A stretch of DNA of 12,834 nt from Bacteroidales bacterium (GCA_030632545.1 DAOVUO010000026.1:1-12834); one strand, 5' to 3'; counted from the stretch's first letter, positions 1 to 7,066 are shown. A program made the numbers and translations. The notes: generated by a model from the letters alone, not told the origin.

Positions 1-1
1 A

Positions 2-478
2 AGAATTGGAAACGGTTTTGATGTACATCCTCTAGTAGAGGGTGTACCTTTTTTTTTAGGTGGAATTGAAATAGACTGGCATAAAGGTAGTAAAGGTCAT
101 TCCGATGGTGATACTTTAATCCATGCAATAACAGATGCATTATTAGGAGCGGCAAATTTAGGCGATATTGGAGAGCATTTTCCAGATACTAATTTAAAGT
201 TAAAAGGAATTGATAGTAAAGTAATATTAGAAAAAATAGTAATTTTGCTTGCCAAAAATAAATATAAAATTATAAATATAGATACGACTATTGCACTTGA
301 GAAACCAAAATTACTAGACTATAGACCAAAAATAAAAAATTGTTTATGCTCAATTTTAAAAATACAACAAAACCAACTATCCATTAAGGCTAAAACAATG
401 GAAGGATTTGGCTTTGTAGGACGACAAGAAGCTATAGTAGTATATGCAAGCGTGTTAATAGAGAGTATTTCTGACTAA
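2..478 (+). CDS. ispF: 2-C-methyl-D-erythritol 2,4-cyclodiphosphate synthase (5'-truncated by window edge)
   Basis: IspF converts CDP-methylerythritol 2-phosphate to the cyclodiphosphate in the cytosolic MEP (non-mevalonate) isoprenoid pathway. The visible 158 residues begin RIGNGFDVHPL, so only the first few residues lie outside the window. The family's metal ligands are present: Asp and His in GFDVH, and His in GHSDGD. Further family landmarks are the DALLGAANLGDIGEHFPDT block, the KGIDS segment and the C-terminal KAKTMEGFGFVGRQEA stretch. A run of nine T at 49-57 encodes part of PFFLGG and keeps the family's expected frame. The next gene starts 11 bp after the stop codon, suggesting co-transcription. 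Identification is firm; the start is not visible. Confidence 0.96.
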   Translation, partial: RIGNGFDVHPLVEGVPFFLGGIEIDWHKGSKGHSDGDTLIHAITDALLGAANLGDIGEHFPDTNLKLKGIDSKVILEKIVILLAKNKYKIINIDTTIALEKPKLLDYRPKIKNCLCSILKIQQNQLSIKAKTMEGFGFVGRQEAIVVYASVLIESISD

Positions 479-489
479 TTTTTTATAAA

Positions 490-849
490 ATGAAACCAAC
501 AATTGTATTAGGCGCAAGTCCAAATCCATCAAGATACTCATATAAAGCAGTTAAATTGCTCAGTTCTTATGGCCACCGAACAATTCCTTTAGGAATTAGA
601 AAAGGTGAAATAAATGGATTAGAAATTTTGACAGATTGGAAAATAAATGAAGAAGTGCATACCATAACAATGTATATACGTGCAGATAGTCAAGTTCAGT
701 ACTACGATTTTATTTTTAGCTTAAATCCTAAACGTATAATTTTTAATCCAGGAACCGAAAATGATGAATTGGCTATTTTGGCTAATGAAAAAAATATTAA
801 AGTAATTAAAAATTGCACGCTTGTTATGTTAAATCAAGCAATATACTAA
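490..849 (+). CDS. CoA-binding domain protein (YccU/CoA_binding_2-like, Rossmann fold)
   Basis: A 119-residue cytosolic protein of the small CoA-binding family (COG1832/CoA_binding_2 type). It opens with a first beta strand and nucleotide-binding loop, VLGASPNPSRYSYKAV, followed by HRTIPLGIRKGEINGLEI. The second half has the typical INEEVHTITMYI and IIFNPGTENDEL blocks and ends with a KVIKNCTLVML segment. CoA or nucleotide binding is inferred from the family; the physiological role of these proteins is not well settled. It starts with ATG 12 bp after the ispF stop and is followed 11 bp later by a thioredoxin-like gene, so the three probably form an operon. It is on the short side of the family, but not visibly broken. 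Confidence 0.85.
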   Translation: MKPTIVLGASPNPSRYSYKAVKLLSSYGHRTIPLGIRKGEINGLEILTDWKINEEVHTITMYIRADSQVQYYDFIFSLNPKRIIFNPGTENDELAILANEKNIKVIKNCTLVMLNQAIY

Positions 850-860
850 TACACAAAACA

Positions 861-1193
861 ATGTACGTAGATTTAAAAAACCTCGAAGAATTTAATAGTT
901 CGAATAAAGAGAATATAGCCACATTGATTTATTTTTCGCACGAAAAATGCAATGTATGTAAAGTACTAAAACCTAAAGTAGAAGAACTTACTAAGGAAAA
1001 ATTTCCTAAAATTAAACTATTATACGCCGACACAGTTAAATATCCTGAAATAGCTGCCCAAAATCAAATTTTTGCAGTTCCTACTATACTTGTTTTTTTT
1101 GATGGAAGGGAGTCTATCAGAAAAAGCAGAAATATTGGTTTAAAAGAACTTGAGGATTTATTGAAACGCCCTTATGGATTAATTTTCGATTAA
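861..1193 (+). CDS. Thioredoxin-like protein with CNVC active site
   Basis: A 110-residue single-domain thioredoxin-fold protein without a signal peptide, so probably a cytosolic thiol-disulfide exchange protein. The redox motif is C30-N-V-C33, in HEKCNVCK rather than the classical WCGPC, so the usual Trp before the first Cys is missing. The cis-proline is P74 in FAVPTILVFFDG, and the ADTVKYPEIAAQNQIFAVPT block matches the family. The ATG at 861 gives a normal thioredoxin length; an upstream TTG at 813 would add 16 residues inside the preceding gene and is not favoured. Its 3' end overlaps the convergent lipoprotein gene by 15 bp. Its substrate cannot be read from the sequence. Confidence 0.88.
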   Translation: MYVDLKNLEEFNSSNKENIATLIYFSHEKCNVCKVLKPKVEELTKEKFPKIKLLYADTVKYPEIAAQNQIFAVPTILVFFDGRESIRKSRNIGLKELEDLLKRPYGLIFD

Positions 1194-1613
1194 AAAATCT
1201 ATGGCAACAGGGGATTTTATATTATAATATGCAGAAAAATCTTCTGGGCCATTACCATCATCAGCAGTAAATTGCCATGTAATTATTTCGTAATTAGTAC
1301 TCATTTCACCAGTTCCTTCAATTAACCATCCATCTATCTCTTGCGCCTCAATTGTTAAAGAGAATCCGCTTACAACAGCTAAAACATCTTGCTTTCTATC
1401 AAAAAAATTATATATAACTATCTGAAGTTCATCGCTTTCATCTTTACTAATATCAACATCATAATATTGTACCTCAAACAATTGGCTTTCTTCCTGACAG
1501 CGCCAAGTTCCTGTAATATTATCTCTAATATCGCCTAAATCGTCCTCAAAACAAGCTGGTGTCAATAAAACTATAAACACACTTAAACTGACAAATATTC
1601 TATTAATTTTCAT
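1179..1613 (-). CDS. Small lipoprotein, possibly lipocalin-like beta-rich domain
   Basis: A 144-residue protein starting MKINRIF, with a hydrophobic signal segment (about residues 6-19) and a lipobox-like LTPAC in which C21 would be lipidated. The -3 position is Thr rather than Leu/Val, a slight departure from the usual lipobox. After the Cys comes a mature part with alternating hydrophobic and polar residues. It opens with ITGTWRCQEES, a pattern often seen at the first strand of lipocalin-like domains; this fold is a guess. ATG at 1613 is preferred to GTG at 1616. The gene lies 43 bp downstream of the SiaB-SiaC gene on the same strand, with no clear promoter between, so it is probably co-transcribed with it. 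I do not recognise a specific family. Confidence 0.75.
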   Translation of the reverse strand: MKINRIFVSLSVFIVLLTPACFEDDLGDIRDNITGTWRCQEESQLFEVQYYDVDISKDESDELQIVIYNFFDRKQDVLAVVSGFSLTIEAQEIDGWLIEGTGEMSTNYEIITWQFTADDGNGPEDFSAYYNIKSPVAIDFLIEN

Positions 1614-1656
1614 CACTTTTTATTCTAATATTTTAACTATAGCAGTCAAAAAAAAA

Positions 1657-3171
1657 TTAGTCTTCTTCTTCAATTTCTATAAATTCAAAATCAATATCAA
1701 CTAAGGAACTATATCGTTGTCCATTCTGCAACATATCTTCATCATAATCACGATAATGCCATTTTATTTTCACCTCACTATTATTGGTTAAATTTTCTAA
1801 TAACAGTAAGATTTTAATTACTTGTTTTGAACTAGCTGTATTAAAATATTCAAAATCAAATTCAAAAATGGTTACTACATTAGGGTCTTTTGAATATTCT
1901 TCAATCCACGAAAGTATTGGTTCATAAAACTCAATTGCATTCTCGGGTAAAGAACGTTGAGCAATAATAAATTTTGACTCTATTGCATTAAACTCAACCT
2001 GTGGGGTTTCTTCAGTTGATTCTATGATTAAAGATTTCATTTTTTTTGAACTTAAATTAATATTTATATAAATTGAAAATATAGCAAATTCTTGACTATA
2101 TGGTAAAACAGTATAACCTATTTTTTGACCGCTTTTTATTCTAATATCTAATAAACCTAAACCTGTTTTCTTTTCATCTGCATCAAAATAGAGCAATACA
2201 CGATTATAATAATCATTTAGCTCTTTTTTATTCAGCGAATTTACAAATTTAATTTTTTCAAGCAACTCCTCTTCATAATCCTTTTCAATAAAATTAGAAG
2301 TTAATAATGTAAAATTATTATTTTTTTCCATGAGATAAAAACAAGCTGGTGGCCCATTCTCATTTTTATTAGCACCATGCTTTGCAGTATTCTGAAGCAT
2401 CTCAATCATAATATTTGACACTTTAGACTGAAGCTTATTTTTACTCTTATTCTTTCGTATAACACCCAATAAATTAAGAATACTTGATTGCGAAAAATTC
2501 CCTTTATATTCTATCTGAACAGAAAATTGATTTAAAAGCTTATGCCTGTTTTTGATATAACTCAGTGTTCCATGCATAGTTTCAAGCTTTATCGCATTCA
2601 ATGGCTTTACAGCTGAAATGGTGGATACCGTTTGAAAATAAAAAAAAGAGTATTCATCATCGATTGGCATAAAATCATAAACTAGTTTATTCCCTGATTT
2701 TCTTGCCATTTCTATTAATCCTAATCCTGCACCTCCTTTATCACTTAAACTCCCAGTTTTTAATCTTTTTAAATAATGTTTTTTTAATTCCCCTATTTCT
2801 AAACTATTTATTTTTTCAAGTTTTTCATTAAGTGGTTCAATATCTTTATTCTCTATTACATTACCAGTTGTCATTATATATTCCCTATTCTTTCGCTGAA
2901 TAAAAAACACACCTACATAATCATGTTTTTGCTCACCTCCAAAATCTTGGTGTCGAGTAATATTCTGTAGGCCTTCGACCATAATAAAAAAAATTCTTTT
3001 TTTTACGGTTTCTCTGCCATCAGTGTTGTCCAAATCTTTTTCTGCCATCAATAAGATTTGCTGACTTATCGCATTTCCAAATTCTCCTCGATAAACATAT
3101 TCTAAGCCATCATAACCAGCTTCTGAAAATGCTTTTAAATCTACACATTGAACTAAATCCGAATATTCCAT
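1657..3171 (-). CDS. Tandem SiaB-like kinase domains fused to a SiaC-like regulatory phosphoprotein domain
   Basis: A 504-residue soluble protein with three modules. Residues 1 to about 190 are a SiaB/DUF6272-type GHKL kinase domain: N-box EGLQN with E66 and N70, then a glycine-rich KGGAGLGLIEMARKSG near 145-160. Residues about 195-375 are a second, more degenerate copy: EMLQN with E257 and N261, and KKTGLGLLDIRIKSG near 334-348. Residues 378-504 are a SiaC/DUF1987 domain beginning MKSLIIESTEETPQVEF. Its YFNTASS carries T445, the 68th residue of that domain, matching T68, the residue SiaB phosphorylates in Pseudomonas aeruginosa SiaC. Known role of the family: SiaB phosphorylates SiaC, a SpoIIE-type phosphatase (SiaA) reverses this, and free SiaC activates a target. 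ATG 3171 is preferred to TTG 3192. The junction sits on a run of eight A, so the fusion may be conditional. Domain calls are strong; the fused state is less certain. Confidence 0.85.
   Translation of the reverse strand: MEYSDLVQCVDLKAFSEAGYDGLEYVYRGEFGNAISQQILLMAEKDLDNTDGRETVKKRIFFIMVEGLQNITRHQDFGGEQKHDYVGVFFIQRKNREYIMTTGNVIENKDIEPLNEKLEKINSLEIGELKKHYLKRLKTGSLSDKGGAGLGLIEMARKSGNKLVYDFMPIDDEYSFFYFQTVSTISAVKPLNAIKLETMHGTLSYIKNRHKLLNQFSVQIEYKGNFSQSSILNLLGVIRKNKSKNKLQSKVSNIMIEMLQNTAKHGANKNENGPPACFYLMEKNNNFTLLTSNFIEKDYEEELLEKIKFVNSLNKKELNDYYNRVLLYFDADEKKTGLGLLDIRIKSGQKIGYTVLPYSQEFAIFSIYININLSSKKMKSLIIESTEETPQVEFNAIESKFIIAQRSLPENAIEFYEPILSWIEEYSKDPNVVTIFEFDFEYFNTASSKQVIKILLLLENLTNNSEVKIKWHYRDYDEDMLQNGQRYSSLVDIDFEFIEIEEED
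2038..2047 (-). other. A8 tract at the SiaB/SiaC domain junction, possible slippage or indel site
   Basis: On the coding strand, eight consecutive A (complement of 2047-2040) end in the A of an in-frame ATG, read TCA AAA AAA ATG. With seven A the frame would be TCA AAA AAA TGA: the kinase part would stop at TGA, and the ATG of the SiaC domain would overlap it as ATGA, a common arrangement for translationally coupled genes. The Met is the first residue of a complete 127-residue SiaC-type domain. The tract and both readings are seen directly; slippage or sequencing error is inference. Confidence 0.6.
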
Positions 3172-3643
3172 ACTCAAAAATCTGTTATGCAAAAGCCTAA
3201 TACATAAGCTTTACAATTTTAATTAAAGCCTCATCATTAAATTGGTGAGGTGCTCACAAGACCTTATTTTCTTCAACAAATCAGGCACAAATGCGACCTG
3301 TTTCCCAGTTAAAGATAATTCATTTAAACGAATAGGACAATTTATCGAGCTAAAAAATTTCTCAAATTTCTGTAATCACCTCACTATCAGAATCCCCATT
3401 AACAAAAAATACCAAATATCAAAATCGGCAAATTGTATTAAAATATAGTAGCCAAACTTTTTGATAAAAGCTATTCCATACATTTAAAATAAACTCTCCT
3501 AAAATTTAAAGAGTATAATTTGTCACCGAAATATAGTGATACTGTATTATAAGCAACAAAATTCACTATATTGGCATTTTTTTTGTAATTTTGTAATACA
3601 TAACAAAGATATTGATATTTTAAATATATGTATTTCTGAGCAA
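3172..3643. other. Divergent intergenic region between the SiaB-SiaC gene and the TPR kinase gene
   Basis: This is 472 bp with no convincing gene. A short plus-strand frame at 3242-3448 needs a TTG start and shows no recognisable protein pattern. The notable structures are a small hairpin GTGAG-GTG-CTCAC at 3245-3257, an 8-bp inverted repeat GTGAGGTG/CACCTCAC at 3245-3252 and 3377-3384, and a promoter-like TAATTTTG at 3586-3593 serving the rightward gene. No clear TAnnTTTG box is seen for the leftward gene. The region should hold the promoters of both divergent signalling genes. Confidence 0.55.
3586..3593 (+). promoter_or_regulatory. Candidate -7 box for the TPR histidine kinase gene
   Basis: TAATTTTG matches the Bacteroidota -7 consensus TAnnTTTG. 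The ATG at 3644 lies 50 bp downstream, giving a 5' leader of roughly 40 nt, which supports that start over one further upstream at 3536. A good TTTG at the -33 position is missing (TTCA at 3563-3566), so the match is only partial. Confidence 0.4.
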
Positions 3644-4627
3644 ATGTCCCAAAATAAGTTTAAGATTTTTTTAAGATTTTTTTTTTCAGTTACAGTTTTG
3701 TCTGTACCAAGTAATATTTATGGACAAAGTAAATTAGATAGCTTAATTAGGATTGTAGATACCATTAAAAACATTGATGAACAAGTTGACTTTTTGTACA
3801 AAGAAGCTTTTAAATACATTGAAGTTAATATAAATGTCTCTATATCACTTACTAAAAAAGCTGAAAAAATTGCCGAAAATTCAAATAATGTTATAAATCA
3901 AGGAAAATGTTTGAATATACTTGGCATTATAGCACAAACCTCAGGTAATTTTAATGAAGCTGCAAAACACTATTATAACGCTATAAAAATATGGGAGCTT
4001 GAAAAAGATACTGGCTGGCTAGCAGCAACACACAATAATCTTGGAATTGTTTATTATTATAGTGGAAACTACCAAAAAGCTTTAGAGCAATATATTATTT
4101 CTGCAAATCACTCAGTATCTTTAAATGATTCGAGTACCCTATCGTCAGCTTACAATAATATTGGTATTGTTCTGAGTATGCAGAAAAATTATGATAAAGC
4201 TTATGAGTATTATTTAAAAAGTTTAGATATTGCATTAAAGGAAAATTCACAAAATGGTATAGCAACGGCTTATAATAATATGGGGGAGATTTTTAATAGT
4301 AAGGAAGAATTTGATTCAGCTCTTTACTATTACGGGAAATCATTAAAACTAAACATTGAAACTGGTAGTATATCGAGCATAGCTAATACTTACTTAAATT
4401 TTGGTGATGTAGCACATAAACAAAAAAAGTTTGACTTAGCTTTCAAAAACTTTAACAAAGCAGAAAAATATTATTATCAGGTTGGAGATTCCTTTTCAAT
4501 CATAGATCTTGAAATTTTACGTGCCCAAACCAGATATCAACAAAAAAAATATGCATTAGCATTAAAACATGTTAATAATGTCTACTCTAAAATAAAAAAA
4601 AATTGGCTCTCTCGATTACCTTATTAA
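3644..4627 (+). CDS. TPR-repeat sensor histidine kinase, N-terminal (sensor) fragment before a frameshift
   Basis: As read, this is a 327-residue product: signal peptide MSQNKFKIFLRFFFSVTVLS with cleavage probably near YGQ, then a helical TPR array in the periplasm. Repeats of the form NNLGIVYYYSGNYQKALEQY recur about every 40 residues from residue 86, giving six repeats. After residue 317 the frame leaves the TPR pattern, adds NWLSRLPY and stops. The missing seventh repeat, transmembrane helix and kinase domain follow in another frame (4602-5756). Removing one A from the A9 tract at 4594-4602 would join the two into a 703-residue protein. The start ATG 3644 gives a clean signal peptide; extending to 3536 would put 36 unlikely residues in front of it. 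The ligand or signal is unknown. Confidence 0.85.
   Translation: MSQNKFKIFLRFFFSVTVLSVPSNIYGQSKLDSLIRIVDTIKNIDEQVDFLYKEAFKYIEVNINVSISLTKKAEKIAENSNNVINQGKCLNILGIIAQTSGNFNEAAKHYYNAIKIWELEKDTGWLAATHNNLGIVYYYSGNYQKALEQYIISANHSVSLNDSSTLSSAYNNIGIVLSMQKNYDKAYEYYLKSLDIALKENSQNGIATAYNNMGEIFNSKEEFDSALYYYGKSLKLNIETGSISSIANTYLNFGDVAHKQKKFDLAFKNFNKAEKYYYQVGDSFSIIDLEILRAQTRYQQKKYALALKHVNNVYSKIKKNWLSRLPY
4594..4602 (+). other. A9 tract: one-base frameshift point in the TPR histidine kinase gene
   Basis: Nine consecutive A. Read as written, the upstream frame passes ATA AAA AAA AAT TGG and stops at 4625-4627. With eight A it reads ATA AAA AAA ATT GGC TCT and continues as IGSLDYLIKIHRLKSEILEKQGN, a natural seventh TPR, open through to the kinase stop at 5754-5756. 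Continuity of domains on both sides shows that a single A is in excess relative to an intact gene. Long A-tracts are known sites of polymerase slippage and of assembly or sequencing error; the sequence alone does not decide. Confidence 0.85.
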
Positions 4628-5756
4628 AATTCATAGATTAAAAAGTGAGATACTTGAAAAACAAGGCAATTACAAAAATGCCTTAATTGAATTTAAACAA
4701 TTCAAAATAAATGTTGATTCAATTGCTCAACAAGATGTACAGAACAAGCTCAATAATTATGAATTACTAAACCAATTTGAGTTTGAAAAAAACAAAATTG
4801 AAATAGAAAACATAAATACACAAAATGAGACTGAATTAATTATTGCAAAACAAAATAGGAATAAAAACTATTTACTTATAATATTTGCAGCCCTTTTGGT
4901 TATCACCGTATTTATTTACCGTTTGGGAGTGATTAGAAAAAATGCAAACGCAGAATTATTAATTAAAAATCAGCAAGTTAACGAACAGTCAGAAGAATTA
5001 AAACAAACCTTGCATCAACTTAGTATAAGAGAACAACAACTTTTAGATACAAATAAAACTAAAGACCGTATGTTTTCTATTATTGGTCACGATTTGCGTG
5101 GCCCAGTAGGAAGTCTTCAAAAACTTTTAGAATTGCTTACCGAACAATTTGAATCTTTTGAACTAAAAGAAATAAAAGAGATGCTAATAACTGCTAACGA
5201 TTCATCTCAACAAACATTTAATTTATTAGAAAATCTTCTGCTTTGGGCTCGCGCACAAAAAAATGAAATGATATTTAAACCTCATCATAAAAAAATTCTT
5301 TCTTTAGTTGAGGAAAACATAAAGCTATTAAAAGGTACAGCAGACATTAAATCAATAAAAATTATTAATAAGGTAAGCAAAAATTGTTCTGCTTATTGCG
5401 ATTCCAATTCAGTTAGCACCATATTGCGTAATTTAATATCAAATGCTATTAAATTTACACCCGAAAATGGCACAGTACAAATAGCATGCATTCCCATAGA
5501 TAATTATATCAACATATCAATAAAAGACACAGGCGTAGGTATAAAACCAGAAATGCAAGATAAACTTTTTGATGCAAACAACATTTATACTACTTACGGG
5601 ACAAACAATGAAAAAGGGACAGGACTTGGACTAAAGCTTTGTAACGACCTAGCAATATTAAATGATAGTACAATATACGTAGAAAGTGAAATAGGAAAGG
5701 GAAGTACGTTTTTTGTTAGCCTACCAATAAAACCAAGCAAAGATGAGCAGCAATAG
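4602..5756 (+). CDS. TPR-repeat sensor histidine kinase, C-terminal (transmembrane and kinase) part after the frameshift
   Basis: This frame is open from the A9 tract to the stop and has no good start of its own; a downstream ATG at 4896 would fall inside the membrane helix and is unlikely to be a true start. Order of parts: a last TPR (EILEKQGNYKNALIEFKQF), a coiled coil rich in N, K and E, a transmembrane helix (YLLIIFAALLVITVFIY, about 409-427 of the joined protein), a second coiled coil, a HisKA dimerisation helix with phospho-accepting H482 in IIGHDLRGPVGS, and a HATPase domain with N-box LRNLISNAIKF, G1 DTGVGI, G2 GTGLGL and a final GKGSTFFVSLPI. All catalytic motifs are intact. No receiver domain or response regulator is nearby. 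Its end overlaps aroC by 14 bp, so the two are probably transcribed together. Confidence 0.88.
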   Translation: MGSLDYLIKIHRLKSEILEKQGNYKNALIEFKQFKINVDSIAQQDVQNKLNNYELLNQFEFEKNKIEIENINTQNETELIIAKQNRNKNYLLIIFAALLVITVFIYRLGVIRKNANAELLIKNQQVNEQSEELKQTLHQLSIREQQLLDTNKTKDRMFSIIGHDLRGPVGSLQKLLELLTEQFESFELKEIKEMLITANDSSQQTFNLLENLLLWARAQKNEMIFKPHHKKILSLVEENIKLLKGTADIKSIKIINKVSKNCSAYCDSNSVSTILRNLISNAIKFTPENGTVQIACIPIDNYINISIKDTGVGIKPEMQDKLFDANNIYTTYGTNNEKGTGLGLKLCNDLAILNDSTIYVESEIGKGSTFFVSLPIKPSKDEQQ

Positions 5757-6822
5757 CTTTGGTCAATTACTTAAACTTACTACTTATGGCGAATCTCATG
5801 GAACTTCAATTGGAGGTATTCTTGATGGCTTTCCTAGTGGAATAAAAATAAACACACAATTCATTCAACAACAACTTACCAGACGAAGACCTGGGCAATC
5901 AAAAATTACTACATCAAGAAACGAGCTTGATAAAATAATATTTCTTTCAGGAATATATGATAACAAAAGCACAGGAACACCCATTGCATTTAGTGTTCAA
6001 AACAGTAATCAACGTTCATCTGATTATAGCGACATTGCCCAAAATTATAGACCATCGCATGCCGATTTTACCTACGATCAAAAATTTGGTTTTAGAGATT
6101 TTAGAGGGGGCGGAAGAAGTTCAGCAAGAACTACTATTTCTCAAGTAGTTGGTGGTAGCTTAGCGCAACATATTCTTTGGAAAGAAAAAATTGAAATCTA
6201 TGCATATACTTCATCAGTAGGAAATATAGAATTAAAAACACCTTATTCTGAATTAGATTTAAGCCAAATTGAAAATAATATAATTCGTTGTCCTGATGAA
6301 AAAATAGCTAAAAATATGATTAGCTATATAGAAACAATTAAAGCAGAAGGCGATACAGTAGGTGGCACTATAACATGTGTAATAAAAAACATTCCAATAG
6401 GATTAGGCGAACCTGTATTTGAAAAACTTAATGCGCGACTAGGATTTGCCATGCTTGGAATAAACGCAGTTAAAGGTTTTGAAATTGGTTCTGGATTTAA
6501 CGGTACAGTATTAAAAGGCTCAGAGCACAATGATATTTTTTATAAGCAAAACAATGATATAAAAACCAGAACAAACTTTTCAGGGGGAATTCAAGGTGGC
6601 ATATCAAATGGACAAGACATATATTTTAAGGTTGCTTTTAAACCAGTTGCAACGATTTTAAAAAAACAAGAAACAATAAACAAACAGCTTGAATCAAGTA
6701 CGATTAATCCAAAAGGAAGACACGACCCCTGTGTTGTTCCTCGTGCTATACCAATTGTAGAAGCAATGGCTGCTTTGGTTGTAGCTGACTTTTATCTAAT
6801 TAACAAAAGTCGTAAACTATAA
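5743..6822 (+). CDS. aroC: Chorismate synthase
   Basis: AroC catalyses the last shikimate-pathway step, 5-enolpyruvylshikimate-3-phosphate to chorismate, using reduced FMN in the cytosol. The 359-residue protein has full family length and all three signatures: GESHGTSIGGILDGFPSG near the start, GGGRSSARTTISQVVGGSL around 122-140, and GRHDPCVVPRAIPIVEAM near the end. The RRRPGQ and RPSHADFTY segments also match. The ATG at 5743 lies inside the last codons of the histidine kinase gene, with a 14-bp overlap in another frame. A housekeeping gene directly coupled behind a sensor kinase is unusual and may simply mean that it shares a promoter. The gene is intact. Confidence 0.97.
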   Translation: MSSNSFGQLLKLTTYGESHGTSIGGILDGFPSGIKINTQFIQQQLTRRRPGQSKITTSRNELDKIIFLSGIYDNKSTGTPIAFSVQNSNQRSSDYSDIAQNYRPSHADFTYDQKFGFRDFRGGGRSSARTTISQVVGGSLAQHILWKEKIEIYAYTSSVGNIELKTPYSELDLSQIENNIIRCPDEKIAKNMISYIETIKAEGDTVGGTITCVIKNIPIGLGEPVFEKLNARLGFAMLGINAVKGFEIGSGFNGTVLKGSEHNDIFYKQNNDIKTRTNFSGGIQGGISNGQDIYFKVAFKPVATILKKQETINKQLESSTINPKGRHDPCVVPRAIPIVEAMAALVVADFYLINKSRKL

Positions 6823-7035
6823 TACTGAAGAACTTAAGGAATTGCTTCTACAAAAAATCATCAAACCAGTTACTTTACACTTATTACTACTTTACGAGGT
6901 TAATTTTAATTGATTACTAATAACTTATATCTTTTTTGAGACTTATTAGACAAAAGATTTTTCTTCTTAATACTTTCTTCTTTTAACTTTTACTCTCATC
7001 ACAAAACAGACAAATATATTGGCTAACAAGGATTT

Positions 7036-7056
7036 AAGTCTTTAAAAAGCAGACTT
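7036..7056. terminator. Weak hairpin between convergent aroC and the Mpv17-like gene
   Basis: AAGTCT at 7036-7041 pairs perfectly with AGACTT at 7051-7056 across a 9-nt A-rich loop, followed on the plus strand by a short TTTT. It lies in the 244-bp gap between two convergent genes, where a terminator is expected. The stem is short and the U-tract poor, so this is only a candidate. The rest of the gap shows no gene. Confidence 0.3.
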
Positions 7057-7066
7057 TTACGCATTA

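Noticed and set aside
813..860. TTG start adding 16 residues to the thioredoxin-like protein
   Set aside because: It lies inside the preceding gene in another frame, and the ATG at 861 gives a normal thioredoxin N-terminus.
3242..3448. A 68-codon plus-strand open frame in the divergent intergenic region
   Set aside because: It needs a TTG start, shows no family-like pattern, signal peptide or ribosome-binding context, and lies where promoters of the divergent genes are expected.
3172..3480. Possible insertion-sequence or gene remnant in the intergenic region
   Set aside because: I found no terminal inverted repeats, target duplication or transposase-like translation in any frame I examined.
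3536..3643. N-terminal extension of the TPR kinase gene to 3536
   Set aside because: It would place 36 residues before a clean signal peptide starting at 3644, and the promoter-like TAATTTTG at 3586-3593 lies inside the extension.
4896..4898. ATG as an independent start for the histidine kinase
   Set aside because: It falls in the middle of the transmembrane helix, and the same frame is open and TPR-like far upstream, so the kinase is the continuation of the frameshifted gene.
5957..6148. Alternative plus-strand frame within aroC
   Set aside because: It is a shadow of the conserved aroC frame and has no recognisable features.
6324..6530. Minus-strand open frame within aroC
   Set aside because: It is antisense to a highly conserved part of chorismate synthase and shows no protein-like pattern of its own.
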